Shown here piece after piece: positions 48,135 to 60,789 of a DNA stretch of 64,000 bases. The notes below the pieces were generated by a model that ran no database searches, was not told where the DNA came from, and worked only from the letters and a program-made list of their open reading frames with translations. The position numbers and the translations under genes were made by a program. The DNA comes from Nitrobacter sp963807355 (GTDB lineage: Bacteria > Pseudomonadota > Alphaproteobacteria > Rhizobiales > Xanthobacteraceae): NCBI GenBank assembly GCA_963807355.1, contig CAWEBX010000024.1:43558-107557 (forward strand), read 5' to 3'. The number at the start of each line of letters is the position of its first letter. Position 1 is the first letter of the stretch.

Positions 48135-48181
48135 TGACTTTTAATGATGGGGTCAGGGTTCGAGTCCCACCGCGCTCACCA
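48135..48181 (+). repeat. tRNA-Lys(UUU) 3' fragment, right attachment site
   Basis: The sequence has the 3' half of a tRNA: anticodon loop region TGACTTTTAATGA with TTT, T-arm-like GGGTTCGAGTCCC, acceptor strand CGCGCTC, then ACCA. The 5' half is absent. It lies 158 bp upstream of the integrase start, the usual att position. The 3' acceptor CGCGCTC predicts a tRNA starting GAGCGCG, as in alphaproteobacterial tRNA-Lys(UUU). Confidence 0.75.
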
Positions 48182-48285
48182 TATTGAAATACTTGGCGTT
48201 TATTCGGTTCTTCACCCGTGAAAAATCAGCATTTATTCCGCCCGTTAAGCAACGGGTAAGCTAATCTCAGACCGCATCCGCATAA

Positions 48286-48749
48286 TCAGATATGACGCCG
48301 TGCTGCCCGGATGCGGAAGCTTCTGGCGGCGGATCCCCGGACAGACCCAGCCAATTCGTTGGATGACATCCCGCCCGCCGCCCGAGGCCGGAAACGTTCG
48401 ATCGGAAACAGCGCTCGACAGGCGAAGGCGGTAGCGAGGGCAGCTCGGGATCGCAGATGCGCATGGGGCTGACATGCCTCGGCAGAGGTTTGGTGCTGGT
48501 TTAGGGTGCCCGGCGGCGCCGCGTATTCATAGCGCGACGGTCGGTAATCATTCGTCGTCGCCCGTGGCATCTTTCGGAGGAAGACAACGGAGGGTGGCAC
48601 CCGGTCCTCGGGATGGGCTGCGAAGTGGCGATCCGCGCCGCATCCATGTCCTCGCCGTCTCGGTAACCCTTAATCACTGCGACCTTGGGGGGCCGGACTT
48701 CGGGCGAAATCGACGCTTCCAGTTTTGAGAGCCGTCTATCCAACGTCAT
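48286..48749 (-). pseudogene. Small phage-type protein, decayed
   Basis: The start ATG 48749 overlaps the stop of the DUF5681 gene (ATGA). The product begins MTLDRRLSKLEASISPEVRP then PKVAVIKGYRDGEDMDAARI, after which the frame turns to nonsense near 48600. It belongs to a type of short coiled N-terminus protein found next to terminase genes. A paralogous stretch lies at 63706-63924, with 32 identical bases. Confidence 0.5.
48600..48631 (+). repeat. 32-bp direct repeat, copy 1
   Basis: The 32 bases starting CCCGGTCCTCGGGATGGGCT recur exactly at 63741-63772. Both copies lie inside related phage-gene remnants on the minus strand, 15.1 kb apart. Confidence 0.8.
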
Positions 48750-49146
48750 TTGTTGATCGCCTCCTCCAGTTTTTGAACGCGGTCTTCAAGTTCTGCGGTA
48801 TCGATGATCTTGGCGAATGCTTGCACCATTTCGTCAGCTCACCGGCCTCGTTGGCGTCGACTCGCCCTGCCCGAACCGCTTTAACAAGGGCACCCATGGC
48901 CGGCACCGCGTCGTTGAGCGTTTTCATCTCCGGCAATTCAAAGGCCACTGGGCTGTCTTTGCGCGGCGGCGCCAGCCTGTCCAGGCGAGACGCAGCGCGG
49001 CCATGTCGCCGGCCTTTGCAAGTTCGATGGCCTTCCGGGTAAGGGCCTCGCCCTCGCCCTCGAAGCAACGCCTCGATCGCCAGGGTCGCCCTGTTGCGCG
49101 ATCCGGCGGCCCTTCCGTTTGGATTGCCGGACTGGCCTTTCTTCAC
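48746..49146 (-). pseudogene. DUF5681 phage protein, frameshifted
   Basis: The N-terminus KKGQSGNPNGRAAGSRNRAT is the hallmark of DUF5681, small DNA-associated proteins often near terminases. After EALL the natural sequence is in another frame (EGEGEALTRKAIELAKAGDM), returns at DRLAPPRKDSPVAFELPEMK, and at the end, after ELTK, a lost A hides MVQAFAKIIDTAELEDRVQK. Three or more single-base indels. Stop 48746-48748 overlaps the next gene. Confidence 0.7.
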
Positions 49147-49683
49147 CTGCTATCTTGCGGTTCTTCCATGCGGTCACCCGTTGACGCCACCACCTTCCCT
49201 GCATCTCTCCGGTATCACGCAGGGAATGATGGTACGGCCTGACGTATTTCCCTCCTCCAGGCGTTGGCTTCATCCCTGTTCGGCTCGACGCATCAGCACC
49301 GAATACCCACCATGGTGCGTGCCTTCGAGTGCGGCGATAGCTTCCAGGTGCGATCCAGCGCCGTGGCCTCGACCACGTCCGCCAGCCGCTAGGTCAAGCT
49401 GGTGGCGACGCCGCCCTTGATCCAGCCGCCACGACCGTCTGGCGACGTAGACACAAGTCTTGGTGCCGCTTTGATCATAGGCGCGGACCTTGAGTGTAGA
49501 GCCTCCAGAAAACACATGGAGAACGCGATGCGGCTCGCGATGGCACAGCTCGATATGTTCTCCTCGCCGTTGGCCGCACTCGTTGCTTGAATGCAACAAC
49601 TCATCAATTCTTGGCAATCAACTGCAGGTAGCATTGACCTCCTCGAGCAATCCTGTTCACCACCGGTGACCGTAGGGAAACCA
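49147..49683. other. Phage debris and upstream region of the porin-like gene
   Basis: The minus strand holds short protein-like pieces (FSGGSTLKVRAYDQSGTKTC near 49480) but no reading frame that can be followed. The last 100 bp, with a GTAGGGAAAC leader, probably include the promoter of the gene at 49684. Confidence 0.35.
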
Positions 49684-50876
49684 ATGGGCGGCAGGTTCAT
49701 TTGTCCGGCAAAGCCACGCATTCTCCTTCGCGTCGGCATATCACTGGTTGCTTTATCGCTGGCGGTCCCTTCACTCGCTGCCGATTTGGTCGTGACGACA
49801 CCGGCCCCGATCGTCGATCCGGGCGAATGGCGGGCATTCGTTGAGGGCGGCACGTTCTGGACGGCAGGCGACCCAATTCCATATACGGTGCGCGGGTTCG
49901 GCATCTTAGGTGCGGCTCCCATTTTTACTGGGAGCTGTGGAAACGGGAGCAACGCAAGTTTGCGACCGAGGGCGGGCTGGGACGCTGCAGTCGGGCTGTC
50001 GACTACCGCTTTCCGGCACGCCCTGGCACGTCAATATGCAAGCCCGCGGGCGGTGAGGCGAAGGCGAAGCGCCGCCATAGGCGCCCCGTGTCAGCGAGGC
50101 GAGCTTCCAACTCGAGGATTGCTGTGACCCGCCAATTGGCATTGTTACCTTAGATAGCAGGAATGCCCGTGGCATCCGCATTACCTCAACAGAACTCAAG
50201 GAAAGGCACTGGCAAGCCGATTTGGGCATGGGATATGATTTACGTCCCTCGTTTGAGGCAGATCAATCCTCGTTCGATGCAGATCAATTTCGGTTTTCGT
50301 GCCGCCGAGGTGCGGCCAAGAACCACCGCCATGACGAATGCGTCAGCGACCGCAACGCGTGTTTTCCAACTCAATCCTGATGATCCTCTTGCCTTGGTTG
50401 ATACGGACACGTTGGTTGCGACGGCTTCCGATGTCACCAGCGTGCGCCGCTCGTTTTTCGGTGTCGGGCCCCGTGTCGGCCTCGAAGGATCGGTACCGCT
50501 CACCGGCCTGCTGGCGTTCGACTATTCCGGCAATGCCGCGCTGCTGTTCGGAAATAGCAAGTTCACCAGCCAGTCGAGCAGCGCGTTGAGCGCCAGTTCT
50601 ACTCTTACCACGGTGGCGGAAGGAGCGGTGATCTTTACGGAGACGTCCGCTTTCAGCGAAGCCGGACCCCTGAACATAGCACGTCGGTCGTCATCGGTCG
50701 TGGTCTATAATTTCGACGTTCAGGCCGGCTTCTCCTGGTGGTTCAGCCCGACGGCGAAGCTCGGCCTTAGCTACCGGCTGGATGCATTCATCGACCCGCT
50801 GCGGGCTGCCCCGGATGCCGGCCGCTTTTCCCGCTATTATCATGGACCCACGCTCACATTGACCGGCAAGTTCTGA
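49684..50876 (+). pseudogene. Lpg1974-type outer-membrane pore-like protein, frameshifted
   Basis: The start (MGGRFICPAKPRILLRVGIS) is a signal peptide ending near SLAADL, then the first strand region WRAFVEGGTFWTAGDPIPYT. Near 49910 the frame is lost for about 260 bp. It recovers before 50270 as INFGFRAAEVRPR and ends with barrel strands (SVPLTGLLAFDYSGNAALLF, VYNFDVQAGFSWWFSPTAKL, GLSYRLDAFIDPL) and a terminal Phe (LTLTGKF). This matches Lpg1974-type (Legionella major OMP-like) barrels. Its place before the RTX protein suggests one surface locus. Confidence 0.65.
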
Positions 50877-53579
50877 CGCGGCCGGCCTCGGCAATTCGGC
50901 GCAACGAGGGGTATGCTTTGATAACCGAGAAACTATCCAACGAGGGTGGTGCAAGGCGCATCTGACGCCGTCCACGCTACGCATCTGCGCGTCGTATTGC
51001 TGGCACGCCGCTGTCCGACAGAGATGAGGGGTCGTACCGTGCCAGCTCCAGACGCCAGGAACGACAACTACAGCATTACAGAAGATCAATTGCTGGTTGG
51101 CCCGGCCAACGGCTTTCTCAACAACGATTCCGATCCGGACGGCGACCCGCTGTCGATCACACGCATCGACGGCCGGCCGTTTTCATTCGGCACCCCGATC
51201 ACGTTGGCTTCAGGCGCAACGCTGACGGTCAACGCGGATGGAAGCTTTCAATACAATCAGAACGGACGCTTCACGCACTTAGGTGCCGGTCAGACCGCAA
51301 ATGAGCTCTTCACTTACAGCATCTCGGACGGCCACCGCGGGACCGACACCGCGGCCGTGTGCTTCACGATCAGCGGGGTAGATCCGCGCAGCCTCCAGCG
51401 CAACCACCGCCACGCTGACCATCACCGGCGCGGTCACCGGCGTGGTCGAGGAGGAGCACGGCCTCCCGGGCGGCATCGAGGACACCACCGACGTCGCGGG
51501 CCTGGATACTGACGAGAGCGGGCCGAACACGGTCACGAACGCCAGCGCCGGCAGCTTCGCCTCGCTGATCACCGGCGGGGTCGACGGCACGCTGAGCTTT
51601 GCCTTTGCGCCGCTCGGCGGCAATCCGGCGGTGCAGACCGTGTCCAACGGACCGCTCACCTCGGACGGCAAGCAGGTCTATTTCGACACCGAGGGCCCGA
51701 ACCTCATCGGCTATTACAACGCCAACGGCGATACCAGCGACTACGACGCCGCCACCGACACCAAAGTTTTCACCATGACGCTCGCTTCGACGGGCGCCTA
51801 CACTTTCATCCTGCACGCCCCGGTCGATCAACCGATCGGCGGCGAAGACAGCATCGCCATAAACCTCAACGGCCGCGTCACGGTGACCAACTCCGGCGGC
51901 CCAGGGGCCGACACTAACGTGCCGCTCAACGCTTCGATCACGGTGATCGACGACACGCCGGATGCGGTGGTTGCCAACCCGAGCGGCGGCGGCGATCGTG
52001 CTCGACGAGAGCGCGCTTGCCGCCGGACGGCGACGGTATCGGGTCGTGCGACGGCCAACTTCTCGCGCCAACTTCGCAGCGGCGGCTTTCGGCACGCGAC
52101 GGACGCTGGCAGCGCGACCTATGCGCTGGTTCTGACCGGCTCGAACGTGGCGTCCGGGCTGTTTGCGCTGGATGCGGCCGACACCGACGGCGGGCGACGG
52201 CGACGGCATCGGCCAGGGCGCGCAGATTGTGCTCAACCAGGCCGGCAACGTCGATCACCGGCTCGGTCGGCGCGGCACCGACTACTTCACCATCCGATCA
52301 ACGCCGGCGAACGGCGTGGTGACGTTCACCGACAGCTACGGCGAACATCTGGGCACGCCAACACGGCCAGCAACCCTGACGATACCGCAGACGCTGACGC
52401 TGGCGAACGCCAACCTGCTGCGGCTGGTGCAGACGGTGACGGACGCCGACGGCGACAGCGACACGGCGGCGATCAATCTCGGCAGCGGCGTGTTCACGGT
52501 CCAGGACGACGGGTCCGGATGCGGTTGTGGTGCAATCCGACGGCTGCGGCGATTGTGCTCGACGAGAGCCCGGTCTCCGCCGAACGGCGACGGGCATTGT
52601 GTCTGCGACCGGGAACTTCTCGGTCAACTTTGCGGCGGCGAACTTCGGCACCGATGGAGCTGGCAGCGCGACCTATGCGCTGGTTCTGACCGGTTCGAAC
52701 GTGGCGTCCGGGCTGTTTGCGCTGGATCCGGCGGACACCAGCGCGGGGACGGCGACGGCATTGGCCAGGGCGCGCAGATCGTGCTCAACCAGGTCGGCAA
52801 CGACCATCATCGGCCCGATCGGCGTGACGACCTACTTCACGATCAGCGTCGACCCGGCGACGCGGCGAGGTGACGTTCACGCAACGGCCAACATCTGGCA
52901 CGCGAACACCGGCAACGACGACGACACCGCGACGCTGACGCTGTCGAGCGCTGACCTGTCTGCAGCTGGTGCAGACGGTGACGGACGCCGATGGCGACAC
53001 CGCCTCGGCGGCGCTCAATCTGGGCGCGGGCGTGTTCCACGATCGAGGACGACGGTCCGAATGCGGTTGGTGGCCAATCCGACGGCGGACACGCTGGTTC
53101 TGGACGAGAGCGTCCGGTGGGCAGCGACGGAGGGCGGCGACATGCTCCGGCCGGCCTTGAACACCGTGACGGCGAACTTTGCCGACAACTTCGCGGCGTG
53201 CGGACTTTGGCAGCGACGGTCCTGGCAGCGCGACCTATGTCGCTGGTTCTGACCGGTTCGAACGTGGCGTCGGGTCTGTTTGCGCTTGGCGCGAACGGAG
53301 CGCAGGGCGCCTCGATCGTTCTCAACCAGGCGGCGCCTGGTACCGACATCATCGGCACGGTGGGCGGTGACCGTACTTCCGCATCAGCATCGACCGGCGA
53401 CGGCGTGGTGACGTTCAGCCAGAGCCAACGTCTGGCACGCCAACACCGTCAGCGACGACGACACCTCGACGCTGACGCTGTCGAAGCCGCCGATCTGCAG
53501 GTGGTGCAGACGGTGACGGACGCCGACGGCGACACGGACACGGCGGCGCTCAATCTGGGCGCGGGTGTGTTCCAGATCG

Positions 53580-56500
53580 AGGACGATGGTCCGATGCGGT
53601 GAGCGGTGCGTCTCGTCTGGCACGGTTGACGAGGACGGCGTTGTTGAAGGCATTGCGGACGCTGGCCCAGGCGACGGCATTGCTGGCGGCACCGGCGACG
53701 TTGCCGCGCCGGACAGGTGGCGACCGGCGGTGACGGCGACGGGGACGGTTGCGCTGTTCCAGTCTGGCGCGGACGAGCCGCTGAGCTATGGGTTCACCGG
53801 CAATGCGGTTACGACATTGCAGGCGCTGGGTCTGACCTCGGGCGGCGTTGCGCTGAGCTATGCGATTGCTGCGGACACGGTGACGGCGTCTGCGCCGGCC
53901 GGCAACACGGTCTTCACGTTCCAGCTGACGGCGGCGGGGAACTGGACCTTCACGCTGGTTGACCAGCTCGACCATGCGGCGGGCAATGCTGAGAACGATC
54001 TGACCATCAATCTCGGTGCGATCGTGCAGGCGACCGACTTTGACGGCGACACGGTGTCGGCAATGCCACCGGCCTGGTGATCACGGTCGACGACGACACG
54101 CCGATTGCGACCGCCGGAACGTCGACCGGGACGGTTGACGAGGACGGCGTTGTTGAAGGCATCGCGGACGCTGGCCCGGGCGACGGCATTGCTGGCGGCA
54201 CCGGCGACGTTGCCGGCCAGGCCACGGTTGCGACCGGCTCGGTGACGGCGCTGTTCCAGTCTGGCGCGGACGAGCCGCTGAGCTATGGGTTCACCGGCAA
54301 TGCGGTTACGACGTTGCAGGCGCTGGGTCTGACCTCGGGCGGCGTTGCGCTGAGCTATGCGATTGCTGCGGACACGGTGACGGCGTCTGCGCCGGCCGGC
54401 AACACGGTCTTCACGTTCCAGCTGACGGCGGCGGGGAACTGGACCTTCACGCTGGTTGACCAGCTCGACCATGCGGCGGGCAATGCTGAGAACGATCTGA
54501 CCATCAATCTCGGTCGCGATCGTGCAGGCGACCGACTTTGACGGCGACACGGTTGTCGGCAATGCCACCGGCCTGGTGATCACGGTCGACGACGACACGC
54601 CGATTGCGACCGCCGGAACGTCGACCGGGACGGTTGACGAGGACGGCGTTGTTGAAGGCATTGCGGACGCTGGCCCGGGCGACGGCATTGCTGGCGGCAC
54701 CGGCGACGTTGCCGGCCAGGCCACGGTTGCGACCGGCTCGGTGACGGCGCTGTTCCAGTCTGGCGCGGACGAGCCGCTGACCTATGGGTTCACCGGCAAT
54801 GCGGTTACGACGTTGCAGGCGCTGGGTCTGACCTCGGGCGGCGTTGCGCTGAGCTATGCGATTGCTGCGGACACGGTGACGGCGTCTGCGCCGGCCGGCA
54901 ACACGGTCTTCACGTTCCAGCTGACGGCGGCGGGGAACTGGACCTTCACGCTGGTTGACCAGCTCGACCATGCGGCGGGCAATGCTGAGAACGATCTGAC
55001 CATCAATCTCGGTGCGATCGTGCAGGCGACCGACTTTGACGGCGACACGGTGTCGGCAATGCCACCGGCCTGGTGATCACGGTCGACGACGACACGCCGA
55101 TTGCGACCGCCGGAACGTCGACCGGGACGGTTGACGAGGACGGCGTTGTTGAAGGCATCGCGGACGCTGGCCCGGGCGACGGCATTGCTGGCGGCACCGG
55201 CGACGTTGCCGGCCAGGCCACGGTTGCGACCGGCTCGGTGACGGCGCTGTTCCAGTCTGGCGCGGACGAGCCGCTGAGCTATGGGTTCACCGGCAATGCG
55301 GTTACGACGTTGCAGGCGCTCGGTCTGACCTCGGGCGGCGTTGCGCTGAGCTATGCGATTGCTGCGGACACGGTGACGGCGTCTGCGCCGGCCGGCAACA
55401 CGGTCTTCACGTTCCAGCTGACGGCGGCGGGGAACTGGACCTTCACGCTGGTTGACCAGCTCGACCATGCGGCGGGCAATGCTGAGAACGATCTGACCAT
55501 CAATCTCGGTGCGATCGTGCAGGCGACCGACTTTGACGGCGACTCGGTGTCCGGCAATGCCACCGGCCTGGTGATCACGGTCGACGACGACACGCCGATT
55601 GCGACCGCCGGAACGTCGACCGGGACGGTTGACGAGGACGGCGTTGTTGAAGGCATCGCGGACGCTGGCCCGGGCGACGGCATTGCTGGCGGCACCGGCG
55701 ACGTTGCCGGCCAGGCCATGGTTGCGACCGGCTCGGTGACGGCGCTGTTCCAGTCTGGCGCGGACGAGCCGCTGAGCTATGGGTTCACCGGCAATGCGGT
55801 TACGACGTTGCAGGCGCTGGGTCTGACCTCGGGCGGCGTTGCGCTGAGCTATGCGATTGCTGCGGACACGGTGACGGCGTCTGCGCCGGCCGGCAACACG
55901 GTCTTCACGTTCCAGCTGACGGCGGCGGGGAACTGGACCTTCACGCTGGTTGACCAGCTCGACCATGCGGCGGGCAATGCTGAGAACGATCTGACCATCA
56001 ATCTCGGTGCGATCGTGCAGGCGACCGACTTTGACGGCGACACGGTGGTCGGCAATGCCACCGGCCTGGTGATCACGGTCGACGACGACACGCCGATTGC
56101 GACCGCCGGAACGTCGACCGGCACGGTTGACGAGGACGGCGTTGTTGAAGGCATCGCGGACGCTGGCCCGGGCGACGGCATTGCTGGCGGCACCGGCGAC
56201 GTTGCCGGCCAGGCCACGGTTGCGACCGGCTCGGTGACGGCGCTGTTCCAGTCTGGCGCGGACGAGCCGCTGAGCTATGGGTTCACCGGCAATGCGGTTA
56301 CGACGTTGCAGGCGCTCGGTCTGACCTCGGGCGGCGTTGCGCTGAGCTATGCGATTGCTGCGGACACGGTGACGGCGTCTGCGCCGGCCGGCAACACGGT
56401 CTTCACGTTCCAGCTGACGGCGGCGGGGAACTGGACCTTCACGCTGGTTGACCAGCTCGACCATGCGGCGGGCAATGCTGAGAACGATCTGACCATCAAT

Positions 56501-57063
56501 CTCGGTGCGATCGTGCAGGCGACCGACTTTGACGGCGACACGGTGTCGGCAATGCCACCGGCCTGGTGATCACGGTCGACGACGACACGCCGATTGCGAC
56601 CGCCGGAACGTCGACCGGCACGGTTGACGAGGACGGCGTTGTTGAAGGCATTGCGGACGCTGGCCCGGGCGACGGCATTGCTGGCGGCACCGGCGACGTT
56701 GCCGGCCAGGCCATGGTTGCGACCGGCTCGGTGACGGCGCTGTTCCAGTCTGGCGCGGACGAGCCGCTGAGCTATGGGTTCACCGGCAATGCGGTTACGA
56801 CGTTGCAGGCGCTGGGTCTGACCTCGGGCGGCGTTGCGCTGAGCTATGCGATTGCTGCGGACACGGTGACGGCGTCTGCGCCGGCCGGCAACACGGTCTT
56901 CACGTTCCAGCTGACGGCGGCGGGGAACTGGACCTTCACGCTGGTTGACCAGCTCGACCATGCGGCGGGCAATGCTGAGAACGATCTGACGATCAATCTC
57001 GGTGCGATCGTGCAGGCGACCGACTTTGACGGCGACACGGTGTCGGCAATGCCACCGGCCTGG
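53580..57063 (+). repeat. Seven tandem ~498-bp units (166 codons) in the RTX gene
   Basis: The marker TGATCACGGTCGACGACGAC recurs at 54078, 54577, 55074, 55572, 56070, 56567 and 57064, spacing 499, 497, 498, 498, 497 and 497 bp. Units are almost identical in DNA. Each encodes a domain with TGTVDEDGVVEGIADAGPGD, ADEPLSYGFTGNAVTTLQAL and WTFTLVDQLDHAAGNAENDL. The four units that end at 54059, 55045, 56542 and 57045 read GTGTCGGCAATG, one base shorter than the in-frame variants (GTTGTCGG, GTGTCCGG, GTGGTCGG). One unit has an extra C (GGTCGCGATCG near 54513). Confidence 0.9.
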
Positions 57064-57590
57064 TGATCACGGTCGACGACGACACGCCGATTGCGACCGC
57101 GGGACGGTCGACCGGCACGGTTGACGAGGACGGCGTTGTCGAGGGCTGTCGACGGGCCTGGGCGACGGCATTGCGGGCGCCACGCGGCGACGTTGCCGGG
57201 CGGCCAGATTGCGACTCGGGCCTGGTCGGCGTTCCGGCGCGCGACGAGCCGCTGACGGTGTCGCTCAATGCGGCGATCGACAGTTGCAGGCGCTGGGTCT
57301 GACCTCGGGCGGCGTTGCGCTTGACGTTCAATGCGATGCAGGTGAACGGTGACGGCGTCTGCGCCGGCCGGCAACGCCGGTGCTTCACGTTCCAGCTGAC
57401 GGCGGCGGGGAACTGGACCTTCACGCTGGTTGACCAGCTCGACCATGCGCGCTGGCAACGGCCGGCGGGCGACACGGAGACGATCGCTCTGAGCCTGGCC
57501 TCGGTGTTCGTGGCGACCGACTTTGACGGCGACAGCGTCATCATTGACGCCGGCGCGACGGTCACGATCGAGAACGACATGCCGCTTCGG
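57064..57590 (+). repeat. Degenerate eighth repeat unit
   Basis: This continues the array with recognisable blocks (TAGRSTGTVDEDGVVEG, WTFTLVDQLDHA, VATDFDGDSV) separated by short deletions and insertions that change frame several times. Confidence 0.7.
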
Positions 57591-59487
57591 TCACTCCTGA
57601 ATATGCCGTGCTGAATGGAGCGGGGTCCCGGTCGTTTTCGACCTCGACTTGGAACGATTTCGATTTCCAACAACGACGGTGCCGATGAACCTGGGACAGT
57701 GCGCTTCTCGCCTCTTTAGATGGGCGCTCGCCGGGCTCTCGTCCAACGGTGTGCCGATTATCTACGACGTCTCACCGGATGGCCTATCCCTGACAGCGTT
57801 TGCCGGAAACACATCGGTGTTCGTGATCACGCTCAATCCGACTGCTGCCACGTATTCGGTCGACATGAACGCCGTGGTGGACGTCGTGACCCTGGTCGAC
57901 TTCAACGATGGAGCTTTCAACTTCGTTGGTGGCAACGACGAATGGGCCGGATTCATTCCGGTCGGGGAAACAGTCGCTGTTCCCATCGATAACAACAGCC
58001 AAGATCTGTTGCTGACACCGCAGCTCAACCACCAGTACGGTGGCTCCATTAACACCAATGCAAATGAAGGGGGCGTCGGCAGCGGGGCAATGGGGGTTGG
58101 CCCTGCCGACGAGACATTCCGCATTGATTTCGTCGTCGATCTCAGGGGCGATCCTCAGTCACGGGCGGCGGCGACTACGATACCCCGAGCAAGCGAGACC
58201 ACGTTTTTGACGGTCACTACACGGTCAATGGAGCTTCGGCCGACTTTACCGCCACAAGTGGCAGCTACGTCAACATTGCCGCATTCGATGACCCCGATGG
58301 TGATAACGGTCTTGTAGTTGGACCTGGAGCTCAGCACGCCCGATCCGCTCACAGCGGTTTCGATCAGGTTTGCCGGCTTTTCGCAGCTGATCGACTTGAC
58401 CCAGCCGCTTGAGCCTACCTACATATTGGCGGGCACGTCTTCACAGTCACGTTGGAGGCCAACGGCTCGATCAACGTGGGCAACGTATTGGCGACACAAT
58501 AACGAAACGACCATCGCCGTGTTCACGGCGAATGGTTTCAACGCAGTCGAATACACATGGGTTGGGAGACACATTTAAGATCGGAAACTTTGGCGCTGCG
58601 GTCCAATCGACCAATCCAATAAGCTTCGACGTGCCGATCGAAGTCGTTGACCAAGATGGCGACGCGGCTGCGAGCAGTATCGGCGTGACGCTGGCGGCGG
58701 CGGAGAATATCCACGACTATTCGGCCTCGCTCGGCCGGGTGACCGCTACGGCTGGGTCGGGGGCAAATCCCGAACCGCACATCATCGGCTCCAACTTCGA
58801 GACAATTTCACCGGAAATGCGGCCGCCAATGTTCTGTCCGGAGGACAGGGCAACGACACCCTCACTGGCGGCGGTGGCAACGACGTGCTCATCGGCGGGC
58901 TTGGAAAGGACACCATGAACGGGGGAGCTGGGTCCGACAGCTACGTCTTCACCAACCTAGCAGACAGCGGCAATACGATCGCCACCGCCGACGTGATTTC
59001 CGGCTGGACTGGCACCGATGTCATCGATCTGAGCGGCATTGATGCCAATAGTTCTGTTAGCGGCAATCAAGCCCTTGTTTTCGTGGCGGCCAACACTCCA
59101 GGCACGGTTTCCAACTCGATCACGTGGACCGAGAGCGGTGGTAATACCAACGTATCCGTCGATACGAATGGCATCGCCGGGGCAGAGATGATGTTTGTCT
59201 TGACGGGTGTTGGATTGAACCTGACCCAGGCGAACTTCAACCTTTGAAGTTCGCGATGATGCTGTAAGTCCAGTCGGAGGTGCAACCCGGGCTGGACTCC
59301 ATTGCCCCCGGCCCGACGCACCGATTATAGTGCATCGAACCGCGTAAGTCGGCTCAAAGTCGTTGACACGGCGGTCGGCGTCGAGCGTCGGACGAGCACA
59401 AGTGTCGGGTCCAATCTGCTCTTCACTACACCCCACCCCGCGACCTCATCGTGTAGCTGGCGTCGAGCTGGGACGACGACAGAGCGG

Positions 59488-60785
59488 AACCTCACCCTCT
59501 CTCTAAACGAGCGCTCAGCTGGTCGCTCGAACGGCTTCATCAGATAGGAGAACATCATGCGTTCGACCGGTCTGCACGAAGGCTTCGACCGGCATGCCGG
59601 GATGATCTTGCGTTTCGCCGAGACGGGCGACCTCTTCCGGGCGGAATCGAGACGCGGATGGTGTAATAGCTCTGCCCGGTGCGCTGGTCGGTAGTGACGT
59701 CGGCGGAGACGCGGTCACAACGCCGTTCAGTTCCGGCGTGGTGCGCTGTTGAAGCCGACAACCGCACAGCGTCTTCTGGTCGATCTGCAGCTTGTCGATG
59801 TCCTGCGGATTGACCTTGGCTTGACCGAGAGAGTCGTTCGCCTTCGGCACCATCATCATGATGGCGTCGCCCGCGGTGATGACGCCGCCGACGGTATGAA
59901 CCGTTCGACTGCAGCACGACGCCGTCGCGCGGCGCGCGGATATCGATGCGGCGGAGCTGGTCCTCGGCGGTAAGCCTTGCGTTCGACGAACTCGCCGATC
60001 TTGTGTTGGTCTACGCAGGACCTTGGAGACCTCGCTGACCACGTCCTTGTCGACCTGGATGATCTGCAGTTCGGTCTCGGTGATCTTGCCCTTGGGCTGC
60101 GCGCGGCGGCGATGTATTGCGCGCGCTCGCCGGACAGGCGGGCCAGGTCACGCTCCAGCACCGTCAGGCGCGCGATCTGGATCAGGCGGACTCATACAGC
60201 TGGCGCACACCGACGAGCTACGCCTCTCGACGAGCGCGATTTCCTTGTCCTTGGCCTGCTCTGCGCAGTGAGACCGTGCGATTTCCTCGTTGAGCTGCGA
60301 CACCGCTCGCGCAATTGCGACTTCTGCTCGGCGCGTCCGAGCACGCGAACCTCGAACAGTTTGGTCTCGCTCGCGATGATGATCACGGACGTTCGGTCAT
60401 CAACGGTGATCGGTCAGCATCCGCCGGGAACTTGATTTGGTCGAGCCCGCGCTGCTCGGCCTCGAGCCGCGCGGCGCGCGCCGACATCCGTTTAATGTCT
60501 TGACGACGATGGCGAGGCTTGCCTTGACGCACGGTATCGTCGAGCCGCACCACACATCGCCGGCCTTGACGTTGTCGCCGTCGCGCACGCGCACCTCGCC
60601 GACCACGCCGCCGGTCGAGGTCTGCACCTTCTTGACGTTGGTATCCACCACCATCTGCCCCGACGCAATCAGCGCACCGCGAAAAATAGGCACTGTCGAT
60701 GCCCAACCGCCAATCCGCCCGCGACAGAACCAGCACCAGCGCGAGCTGGCGATCGAGTGCGACCTTATCGAGCGCCGTGCGGGCC
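59488..60785 (-). pseudogene. HlyD-family type I secretion adaptor, heavily frameshifted
   Basis: Blocks in different frames, read right to left, reconstruct a membrane fusion protein: GALIASGQMVVDTNVKKVQT and STGGVVGEVRVRDGDNVKAG (lipoyl half 1, about 60700-60560), KASLAIVVKTLN, coiled-coil pieces, LNGVV, then RLGETQDHPGMPVEAFVQTG (60.0-59.57 kb region) and the end FSYLMKPFERPAERSFRER. This component bridges the ABC exporter and the outer-membrane channel. I count at least seven frame changes. It is downstream of the ABC gene on the same strand, as in PrtDE-type operons. Confidence 0.75.
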
Positions 60786-60789
60786 TTCA

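Larger units (their letters stand above)
51024..59247 (+). pseudogene. Giant RTX-type repeat protein secreted by type I system, many frameshifts
   Basis: The ORF starts MRGRTVPAPDARNDNYSITE with a cadherin-like/VCBS-type domain (GFLNNDSDPDGDPLSITRID). DUF5801-type repeats follow: GVVEEEHGLPGGIEDTTDVA, then about three diverged units at 52.0-53.6 kb with ATYALVLTGSNVASGLFALD in each. Seven near-identical 166-codon units span 53.58-57.06 kb, followed by a decayed unit. The C-terminus has RTX nonapeptides (GGGGNDVLIGGLGKDTMNGG) and a type I secretion tail ending LTQANFNL at 59247. Intact it would encode about 2,700 residues, exported as an adhesin or matrix protein. At least ten frame changes break it. 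The exporter genes lie convergently just downstream. Confidence 0.8.

Noticed and set aside
54854..56464. Long minus-strand ORF of 536 codons across the repeat array, and shorter copies on the same strand
   Set aside because: It is the antisense of the repeat units, Arg/Gly-rich, and repeats only because the DNA repeats. The plus strand has the recognisable domains.
53580..57063. CRISPR array
   Set aside because: The repeats are 498-bp coding units without spacers; no short regularly spaced repeats with unique spacers are seen anywhere in the window.
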